NCBI GenBank assembly: GCA_001940925.1
Contig: MSGZ01000036.1
Coordinates: 1-64,000 of the forward strand
Source of the DNA: Ruminococcus sp. Phil11
GTDB taxonomy: Bacteria; Bacillota; Clostridia; Oscillospirales; Ruminococcaceae
Length of the DNA stretch: 64,000 bases
Direction: 5' to 3'
In this document: piece by piece, positions 17,028 through 23,441 of the stretch
How the letters are laid out: each line of letters opens with the position of its first letter
Numbering within the stretch: position 1 is the first letter of the stretch
The notes under the pieces: generated by a model
Told to the model about the DNA's origin: nothing
Database searches by the model: none
Seen by the model: the letters and a program-made list of their open reading frames with translations, nothing else
Made by a program: the position numbers and the translations under genes

Positions 17028-18248
17028 TCATTGCAGCGGGATGAGAACGCTTCTGTTCTGTTCCACGCACATGGCCTTTGACTGGCGCACTCCGTGGTCC
17101 ATCGCAATGAACAGCGCAGATGCCGAGGTATAGGAATTGACATTGCAGTGACCGATGCAGCCGGCAACCGTGAGCTGCACCGAAATGCCGCGGATCTGAA
17201 CAGGCTGTGACAGCATTTCAAGGATCTTGTGTGCCATGCTGTTCGTTCTGCTCTTGGGGAGCTCCTTGCTGAACAGCACACAGAGCTCGTCGATCTCGGT
17301 GCTGAATACTTCGGCCTGCTTGCCGAGGGTTGTCACGACCTTCTTGGACATCTCGGATACGAATTCGTCCGCAAAGTCGCGTCCGTAGCTTTCATTGAGC
17401 CCCTTAAAGTTGTTGAAGTTATACAGCGCAAGCGTAACGTCCTCGGATTTCATGCGTTCGTCGAGCTTTTCGTCAAGCGCATAGCGGTTTTTCAGGCCGG
17501 TGACAACATTGGTATAGGCGATCTCGACAGCCTTCTGCCGGATGTTTGCGGTCTTTTGCTTGCTGTTCTGCAGCTTCAGCGCAAACGCATAGTCGCGCTT
17601 TTTCGACCGCGCAATCGCATACAGTCCGGCTGCCATGGTCAGGATCAGGAACAGCAGCACGAACAGAAAGCTTTGTCCGACGCGGCAGAAGAACTGGTAT
17701 GTTGCTTCGTCCGAATAATCAAACAGTTCGTCAAGAGACGCTTTCGCATCCTCCCGCAGACGCTCCGTTTCGGCAGTCTGAAGCACATCCGGCTTCGAGA
17801 ATCCGGCCTTCACGGAAGAAAGATTCTTGGAAATGGTGCTGTAATAGCGGTCGACCTTGTCCATCGACTTATCAAATTCCTTCGGAATGGTCTTGTCGAT
17901 GTTGGACATGTTGATCTGACGGAATGCTTCCGCATGTTCGCTGATTTTCTTCTGCTGGAGAATGATGTCGTCCACACTCGCTGACACGCGGCTCTGATCG
18001 TCAGCATGAAGCTGAATGTTCAGAATATCCTGGTTGATGTCATCGAAGCTGCTGTCGATCTTGGCAATGTAGCTCAGTGCGTCCTCTGCGTGCCAGAGAC
18101 CGTATCCGGTCCTTGCAAAGGCATACACGATGACGACAATGTTCAGAATGGTCAGAATGATAAACAGAATGGAAAGCATCCGGTATACACCGGGATTATA
18201 TCCTTCCATGACCTGATTTTGTTCCTGTGTTTTCTCCTCGTTTTTCAT
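17028..18248 (-). CDS. Two-TM sensor protein with degenerate GGDEF domain
   Basis: 406 aa, start ATG with GGAGG 8 nt upstream. One membrane helix at about residues 23-45, an extracellular helical region (about residues 46-185, four-helix-bundle-like, as in 4HB_MCP sensors), a second helix at about 190-212 and a cytoplasmic GGDEF-like domain starting with TNVVTGLKNRYALDEKL. The catalytic GGDEF motif reads T-E-I-D-E at residues 317-321, so both glycines are lost and diguanylate cyclase activity is unlikely. It may bind nucleotide or partners as a non-catalytic receptor. It is transcribed alone from a promoter about 260 nt upstream. Confidence 0.85.
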   Translation of the reverse strand: MKNEEKTQEQNQVMEGYNPGVYRMLSILFIILTILNIVVIVYAFARTGYGLWHAEDALSYIAKIDSSFDDINQDILNIQLHADDQSRVSASVDDIILQQKKISEHAEAFRQINMSNIDKTIPKEFDKSMDKVDRYYSTISKNLSSVKAGFSKPDVLQTAETERLREDAKASLDELFDYSDEATYQFFCRVGQSFLFVLLFLILTMAAGLYAIARSKKRDYAFALKLQNSKQKTANIRQKAVEIAYTNVVTGLKNRYALDEKLDERMKSEDVTLALYNFNNFKGLNESYGRDFADEFVSEMSKKVVTTLGKQAEVFSTEIDELCVLFSKELPKSRTNSMAHKILEMLSQPVQIRGISVQLTVAGCIGHCNVNSYTSASALFIAMDHGVRQSKAMCVEQNRSVLIPLQ

Positions 18249-18499
18249 GGTAATGTCCTCCGCTCATAAAATATTGATATATCAGAAGCCAGTGTAAAAT
18301 TGTTTTCCGATGCAGCTTTTGCAAATCAAATGCCCGGCAGCAGGATCGGAACGGTCCGCGCCGGAACGGAGTTTTCTCTTTTTTTGCTCAATACGGTGCT
18401 GTTCAGCAAACCCACCGCATCGACGTTATTACCATAACGCATCACCTCAGATGTACAAAATATTATAATGGCCGTTGAACATTATTAGCCACATTCCCC
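18249..18499 (-). other. Long 5' leader of the GGDEF-like gene with a possible 38-codon ORF
   Basis: The strong promoter at 18506-18534 would give a leader of about 250 nt. It contains an ORF at 18442-18326 (minus) starting MRYGNNVDAVGLL with GAGGTG directly before the ATG. I looked for c-di-GMP riboswitch features and did not find them. Confidence 0.3.
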
Positions 18500-18505
18500 A
18501 ATTCT

Positions 18506-18534
18506 ATTATACCACGATGATATGAAAATGTCAA
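18506..18534 (-). promoter_or_regulatory. Consensus sigma-A promoter directing leftward transcription
   Basis: Minus-strand TTGACA (18529-18534), 17-nt spacer, TATAAT (18506-18511). Confidence 0.8.
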
Positions 18535-18711
18535 TACAGATAGGAACATTTGAAAAAAATTTTTTTCGGCGGTGCCGGTTCCGGCGTGTGCGGCAGGTTC
18601 GGGCGGCAAAACGGGCACTTCGTGCATCCGTCTGATTATGCACCATTTTCTTGCCTGTGTATATATTTTCAGCAAAACCGATGAAAGTTTCTGAAAGATT
18701 TATGAAGATTC

Positions 18712-18740
18712 TTGCGTTCCCTGCGATTTTATGTTAAAAT
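18712..18740 (+). promoter_or_regulatory. Promoter of the M4 protease gene
   Basis: TTGCGT (18712-18717), 17-nt spacer, TAAAAT (18735-18740), about 60 nt before the start codon. Confidence 0.6.
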
Positions 18741-18798
18741 AAATTGCTTTCGTATTCACACAAACCGACGAAAGAATCAAAACACAGGAGGATATACT

Positions 18799-20217
18799 AT
18801 GAAACACAGATCCATTTTATCCATCGCAGCATTCTGCGCAATTGCAGCGCAGGCACTGTCGCCGGTCACGTTCTATGCAAGTGCGGCATCGGCTTTCCCG
18901 GCCAGCACCGAGGAAATGCGCTCCACAAGTGACGGGAAATACAATCCGATCGTGAAGTCAAACAGATTCCGGATCACATATTCAAAGGTCAGCAACACTT
19001 CATACAAGGTGTATGACTCCAAACGGAATATCTACATTGTCGGCGGAGACTATGACCCTGTCTCCAAAATCGAATGCTACTACCGCGACCGGCATAAGCA
19101 GTATTTCTTTGAAAACAGCCTGAACGGACTGGATTTCTCCTATTTAAACGCACTCGGAATGAGCAAACTGCGGTACTATACCGTTTCCTTCAGCTCCAAA
19201 GATGAATACATGAACGAAGGGATCGCAGCCGGAACCATGTATATCATGCAGCAGGTCTATGATTTCTATCTGAATGAATTTGACTGGAAGGGAACAGACG
19301 GAAAGGGCTCCGCACTGGCTGTCAATCCGTATTATTATGCGAACAGTTCCTTTGCATCGCCGGGCGGCAATTTCCTTGCATTTCTGAACTACAGCAAGGA
19401 TCATCCGGAGCATAAGGAAGCAACGACCGTTGCATGGGATGTGGCTGCACATGAATATACGCACCGCGTCACGATCGCAAAGGTGAAATGGGAGGATGCA
19501 TCCCCTTTCAGTGAGGCGAATGCACTGTCAGAAGCTTACAGCGATATCATGGGTGAATACTTTGAGAATAAGCTGACATGGAAATTCGGTGAAGATCAGT
19601 ACAAGGCTTCCGGCAGATATTCCCGCGATCTGACCTGCTGCCCTGCAGACGGAAAACAGTTTGACCCGTATATAGGAAGGACCTTCTACTATAACTACAA
19701 TACATATCTGACCGAACAGAGCCAAAGATCTGATTCCGATAAAATCGAAGCGCATGAAGCTTCCACCGTTATTTCCCATGCGGCTTATCTGATGCATCGA
19801 TCCGGCCTGCCTGCATATCTCGGGAGAGAGATCTGGTACACCTCGCTGGATTATCTGACAAAGGGTGCCGACACCGCAACATTCATTCAGTGCAGAACCG
19901 CTGTGCAGAAGGCTGCGGAAGCAGTCATGAACAAGAGATCGCTGTCCGCCTCTGACAAAGCAAAGTATATGAATTACATTAAAAATGCGTTCAATACCGT
20001 CGGCGTTCCGGATCACAGCAGCAAAATGGGCGACGTCAACGGCGACGGCCGGATCGACAGCACCGATGTGACAAAGATCACGCTGGCAGCCCGCGGTTAC
20101 AATGAAATGGACTTCAGCAAACAGACTGCAGACGTCAGCCGTGACGGCAGAATCACAATGCTGGATGCGGAGCTCCTTTCTGCAGCAATCCGCAATCACA
20201 CTGCCGATTCCCTGTGA
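18799..20217 (+). CDS. Secreted M4 (thermolysin-type) metalloprotease with C-terminal dockerin
   Basis: 472 aa, start ATG with AGGAGG 7 nt upstream; signal peptide about residues 1-32. The zinc site is HEYTH (residues 218-222) and the third ligand is Glu245 in NALSEAYSDIMG, matching the thermolysin pattern; AHEASTVISHAAYL supplies the transition-state His region. The usual long FTP/PepSY propeptide of thermolysins is absent, so the N-terminal part is short for the family. The C-terminus is a type I dockerin with two loops, DVNGDGRIDSTD and DVSRDGRITMLD. It probably cleaves proteins at the cell surface while held on a cohesin scaffold. Dockerin-borne proteases are uncommon beside the usual glycoside hydrolases. 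Confidence 0.9.
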   Translation: MKHRSILSIAAFCAIAAQALSPVTFYASAASAFPASTEEMRSTSDGKYNPIVKSNRFRITYSKVSNTSYKVYDSKRNIYIVGGDYDPVSKIECYYRDRHKQYFFENSLNGLDFSYLNALGMSKLRYYTVSFSSKDEYMNEGIAAGTMYIMQQVYDFYLNEFDWKGTDGKGSALAVNPYYYANSSFASPGGNFLAFLNYSKDHPEHKEATTVAWDVAAHEYTHRVTIAKVKWEDASPFSEANALSEAYSDIMGEYFENKLTWKFGEDQYKASGRYSRDLTCCPADGKQFDPYIGRTFYYNYNTYLTEQSQRSDSDKIEAHEASTVISHAAYLMHRSGLPAYLGREIWYTSLDYLTKGADTATFIQCRTAVQKAAEAVMNKRSLSASDKAKYMNYIKNAFNTVGVPDHSSKMGDVNGDGRIDSTDVTKITLAARGYNEMDFSKQTADVSRDGRITMLDAELLSAAIRNHTADSL

Positions 20218-20232
20218 TCCCTGCTGCATGCG

Positions 20233-20280
20233 GCATAAACAAGGCTCGCCGGACCGCCCGGTGAGCCTTGCTGTTTATGC
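20233..20280 (+). terminator. Intrinsic terminator
   Basis: 13-bp stem CAAGGCTCGCCGG (20240-20252) with 20258-20270, extended by an outer GCATAAA/TTTATGC pairing. T tract is poor. Confidence 0.65.
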
Positions 20281-20327
20281 AGGGATGCGCTTTACCGGAA
20301 GCATCCGCTTCAGGCGCAGCAGCCTGC

Positions 20328-20356
20328 TTGACATTTTGGAGCATTTGATGTATAAT
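20328..20356 (+). promoter_or_regulatory. Promoter of the AraC-type regulator gene
   Basis: TTGACA (20328-20333), 17-nt spacer, TATAAT (20351-20356). The leader is about 180 nt and ends with a GTTAG-N6-CTAAC box. Confidence 0.8.
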
Positions 20357-20506
20357 CATAACCGGAAGTGAACGATGCCGGCAAAAAGAAGGGGCGGGGT
20401 CATGCTGCGGGAACACGGAACCGGATGCATGATGCAGACACGCTTGCTTCAGACGGCCGGCAGCCAAAAATCGGCATCTGATATGCCGATCATCTTTTAC
20501 GACTAA

Positions 20507-20522
20507 GTTAGCCGCAACTAAC
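20507..20522 (+). promoter_or_regulatory. GTTAG-N6-CTAAC box, copy 1
   Basis: GTTAGCCGCAACTAAC, an interrupted palindrome directly upstream of the ribosome site of the AraC-type gene. The same geometry recurs at 20755, 26864, 30638 and (variant) 31518. Confidence 0.6.
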
Positions 20523-20542
20523 CCGCGGAAAGGGGAACTGTT

Positions 20543-20893
20543 ATGATAAAACAACCGACGCCGGCAGAGCAGATGCTTGCCGAAGATACTTTTTCCTTTT
20601 GCATGGAGCACTTGCAGGAGCATTTCACGATTCCGTTTCTTGCGGCACGCTCCGATGTTTCGCCGACAAAGCTCAAGCAGGTTTATCGCCGCGTTTTCGG
20701 CATATCGTTATTTGCACATATCCGCAATGAAAAAATGCATTTTGCTGCCCAAGAGTTAGCGTCAACTAACACGCGGGTGATCGACATTGCAGAAGCCTGC
20801 GGATATGACAATGCCAGCAAGTTTTCCGCGGCATTCCGGGATGTGATGGGGTGTACGCCCGTGGAATACCGGAACCGTGTCCGTTCGGAGTAG
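20543..20893 (+). CDS. AraC-type DNA-binding regulator lacking a sensor domain
   Basis: 116 aa, start ATG with AAAGGGG upstream. It consists almost only of the two-helix-turn-helix AraC module: ISRFPFLAAR-like first HTH read here as FTIPFLAARSDVSPTKLKQVYRRVFG, and the second HTH VIDIAEACGYDNASKFSAAFRDVMGCTPVEYR, which is the classical AraC signature. There is no ligand-binding or dimerisation domain, so it resembles MarA/SoxS-size regulators or a truncated metal-uptake AraC protein. It stands directly upstream of a metal P-type ATPase operon and carries boxes both before and inside the gene, suggesting autoregulation and control of the metal genes. Confidence 0.85.
   Translation: MIKQPTPAEQMLAEDTFSFCMEHLQEHFTIPFLAARSDVSPTKLKQVYRRVFGISLFAHIRNEKMHFAAQELASTNTRVIDIAEACGYDNASKFSAAFRDVMGCTPVEYRNRVRSE
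20755..20770 (+). promoter_or_regulatory. GTTAG-N6-CTAAC box, copy 2, inside the AraC-type coding region
   Basis: GTTAGCGTCAACTAAC lies within the codons for LASTN. It is 137 nt upstream of the next gene promoter and has the same spacing as copy 1. Confidence 0.45.
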
Positions 20894-20913
20894 AAAACAG
20901 GGCGCGTGTGTGC

Positions 20914-20942
20914 TATAATGGTCTAAATGGAGCATATGCTCC
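20914..20942 (+). promoter_or_regulatory. Extended -10 promoter with adjacent palindromic operator candidate
   Basis: TGTGTGC then TATAAT (20914-20919); no good -35 is present. Ten bases downstream is the perfect palindrome GGAGCATATGCTCC (20929-20942), placed where a repressor would block initiation. Confidence 0.55.
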
Positions 20943-20966
20943 GGAAATAAAAAAGAGGTGATCTGT

Positions 20967-21266
20967 ATGAGCCGTTTGCCTTGGGGAAAGCTCGGTTTGT
21001 TTGCAGGCGGAGTGCTGTTCGGGACGGCCGGCATCAAAATTCTGGGCAGTCAGGATGCGAAAAAGTGCTATACGAATGCGACAGCCGCCGTGCTGCGCGC
21101 AAAGGACAGCGTCATGGAAACCGTCACGACCGTGCGCGAAAACTGCGATGATATTCTCAGCGATGCGAGGGAGATCAACGCAGAGCGGATTGCGGCCGAC
21201 ACGGAAGCTGTCATTGCCGATGCAGCGGAGGCTGCGGACGGATCCGCAGAAACAGCCGAAGAATAA
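20967..21266 (+). CDS. DUF6110-like small protein of metal ATPase operon
   Basis: 99 aa, start ATG at 20967 with AGAGGTG 6 nt upstream. A hydrophobic N-terminal segment (residues about 8-25, GKLGLFAGGVLFGTAGIKIL) is followed by an amphipathic, Ala/Glu-rich helical region (AAVLRAKDSVMETVTTVREN, then CDDILSDAREIN) that could form a coiled coil. I recall this pattern as DUF6110, commonly found directly before heavy-metal P-type ATPases. It is likely a membrane-anchored accessory or regulator of the ATPase 48 bp downstream. Confidence 0.75.
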   Translation: MSRLPWGKLGLFAGGVLFGTAGIKILGSQDAKKCYTNATAAVLRAKDSVMETVTTVRENCDDILSDAREINAERIAADTEAVIADAAEAADGSAETAEE

Positions 21267-21314
21267 CCAGATGCAGACCGCTCCGGCGGTCTGCTTTGTT
21301 CAGGGGGCAGTCTT

Positions 21315-23384
21315 ATGAAATGTAAAATCCTGCACGAATCAAAAGGGCGTATCCGCGTGCATTTCTGCCAGAAATATATGACGCTGCATCAGGCGGATGT
21401 TGCCGAATATGCATTGTCTGCGGTCAGCGGCATCACAAAGGTTCAGGTATTCGACCGCACCTGTGACGTCATTTTGTATTATCGCTGCAACAGGAACGCC
21501 GTGCTGTCAGCGCTTGCACATTTTTGCTACGATGAAGCAGCGGAAGCACTTGTACCGGCACAGACCGGACGGGTACTGAACCGCGAATACGAGGAAAAGC
21601 TGGAATCCGCGATCATGCGGCGCGTGCTGCACAAATTCATCCTGCCGCTGCCGTTCCGGCGGCTGGTCTCATTTCTCAAAGCACTGAAATATCTCCGCAG
21701 GGGACTGCAGTGTCTGCTGCACGGCAGGCTCGAGGTCGAAGTGCTCGATGCCGCGGCGATCACGGTCTCGATGCTGCGCGGTGATTTCAGCACCGCCGGA
21801 AGCGTCATGTTCCTGCTGAAGATCGGCGATATTCTCGATGAATGGACGCATAAGAAATCAGTCGATGATCTCGCGAGAACGATGTCGCTCGGCGTGGAGC
21901 AGGTCTGGATGCAGACCGCGGACGGACAGGAGCTGCTTGTGCCCGTTTCGCAGATGCAGAAGGGCGACCGCGTGATCGTGCGCACCGGTTCGATGATCCC
22001 GCTGGACGGCAAGGTGATCGCGGGCGATGCAATGGTCAATCAGGCGTCCATGACCGGCGAATCCGTGCCGGTCCACAAGTCCGAGGGCGCGTATGTCTAT
22101 GCCGGAACGGTCGTCGAGGACGGCGAATGTACGGTGCAGGTCGAGAACACCGCCGGCAGCGGCCGCTATGACCGCATCGTGAAAATGATCGAGGAATCGG
22201 AGCAGATGAAGTCGTCAGCGGAAAGCAAGGCGGCACATCTTGCGGATAAGCTCGTGCCGTGGTGTCTGGGCGGTACGCTGCTGACATGGCTGCTGACGCG
22301 CAATGCGACGAAAGCCGTGTCGATCCTCATGGTCGATTTTTCGTGTGCGCTAAAGCTCGCGATGCCGATCTCGGTGCTGTCCGCGATGCGGCAGTGTGCG
22401 GAAGCGGGCATCACGGTCAAGGGCGGCAAATTTATGGAGGCCGTCGCGGAGGCGGATACGATCGTCTTTGACAAGACCGGCACGCTGACGCATTCGCAGC
22501 CGCGTGTCGCGCAGATCATCCCGTTCGGCGGGCGCGATGAAGCGGAAATGCTGCGCCTTGCCGCTTGTCTGGAGGAGCACTATCCGCATTCGATCGCGAA
22601 CGCAGTCGTGGCAGAGGCGGCGCGGCGCGGGCTGCTGCATGAGGAGCGGCATTCCAGGGTCGAATACGTCGTCGCGCACGGCATTTCCAGCATGATCGGC
22701 GGGGAGCGCGTGGTCATCGGAAGTCATCATTTTGTAGTCGAGGACGAAGCGTGCAGGATCCCGGATGAACGGATCTTCCGGCATCTGCCGAAGGAATATT
22801 CGCATCTGTATCTCGCGATCGGCGGGGAGATCGCAGCGGTCATCTGCATTGAGGATCCGCTGCGCGATGAGGCGAAAACCGTCATTGATACGCTGCACGG
22901 TCTGGGACTTTCCAATATCGTGATGATGACCGGCGACAACGAACGGACTGCAAGATCCGTTGCGGAAAAGGTCGGCGTCGATGCCTATTATTCGGAGGTG
23001 CTGCCGGAGGATAAGGCGGCATTTATCCGTGCGGAGCATGAAGCCGGCCGGCGCGTCATCATGATCGGTGACGGCGTGAACGATTCTCCTGCGCTCAGCG
23101 AATCCGATGCGGGCATTGCGATCAGCACGGGCGCGGCGATCGCAAGAGAGATCGCGGATATCACGATCTCCGCGAATGACCTGTATGCGCTGATCTCACT
23201 GAAGCAATTGAGCGATGCGCTCATGCAGCGGATCCACCGGAATTACCGCACGATCATCGGTTTTAATCTCGGGCTGATTCTGCTCGGTGCGGCCGGTATT
23301 CTGCCGCCTGCGGCATCCGCCCTTCTGCATAATGCATCCACACTCGCGATCGGACTGAAAAGCATGACCGATCTTCCGGTATAA
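21315..23384 (+). CDS. P1B-type heavy-metal ATPase with noncanonical membrane metal site
   Basis: 689 aa. The N-terminal about 90 residues have an HMA-like fold (ESKGRIRVHF, VSGITKVQVF) but lack the CxxC metal pair. Standard P-type motifs are present: TGES actuator loop, phosphorylation site Asp386 in DKTGT, the P1B-specific His-Pro in HYPHS, and GDGVND in the hinge. The membrane metal site, normally CPx, reads D341-F-S-C-A-L-K-L-A-M-P, with Cys344 but no Cys-Pro. Some P1B subfamilies handling Mn, Fe or Zn have such non-CPC sites, so copper is less likely and the metal cannot be named. Its place 7 kb from Feo genes and next to shared boxes fits metal export or storage. Confidence 0.88.
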   Translation: MKCKILHESKGRIRVHFCQKYMTLHQADVAEYALSAVSGITKVQVFDRTCDVILYYRCNRNAVLSALAHFCYDEAAEALVPAQTGRVLNREYEEKLESAIMRRVLHKFILPLPFRRLVSFLKALKYLRRGLQCLLHGRLEVEVLDAAAITVSMLRGDFSTAGSVMFLLKIGDILDEWTHKKSVDDLARTMSLGVEQVWMQTADGQELLVPVSQMQKGDRVIVRTGSMIPLDGKVIAGDAMVNQASMTGESVPVHKSEGAYVYAGTVVEDGECTVQVENTAGSGRYDRIVKMIEESEQMKSSAESKAAHLADKLVPWCLGGTLLTWLLTRNATKAVSILMVDFSCALKLAMPISVLSAMRQCAEAGITVKGGKFMEAVAEADTIVFDKTGTLTHSQPRVAQIIPFGGRDEAEMLRLAACLEEHYPHSIANAVVAEAARRGLLHEERHSRVEYVVAHGISSMIGGERVVIGSHHFVVEDEACRIPDERIFRHLPKEYSHLYLAIGGEIAAVICIEDPLRDEAKTVIDTLHGLGLSNIVMMTGDNERTARSVAEKVGVDAYYSEVLPEDKAAFIRAEHEAGRRVIMIGDGVNDSPALSESDAGIAISTGAAIAREIADITISANDLYALISLKQLSDALMQRIHRNYRTIIGFNLGLILLGAAGILPPAASALLHNASTLAIGLKSMTDLPV

Positions 23385-23389
23385 AAATG

Positions 23390-23425
23390 CGGACAGCACT
23401 TCATGGAGCGGTGCTGTCCGTTTTT
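23390..23425 (+). terminator. Intrinsic terminator of the ATPase operon
   Basis: Stem CGGACAGCAC (23390-23399) with 23411-23420, then TTTTT. Confidence 0.85.
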
Positions 23426-23441
23426 GTTTGCTGTATCCGGA

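Noticed and set aside
17028..18534. c-di-GMP (GEMM) riboswitch in the leader of the GGDEF-like gene
   Set aside because: The expected GGGCAAACC-type core and tetraloop-receptor arrangement are absent.
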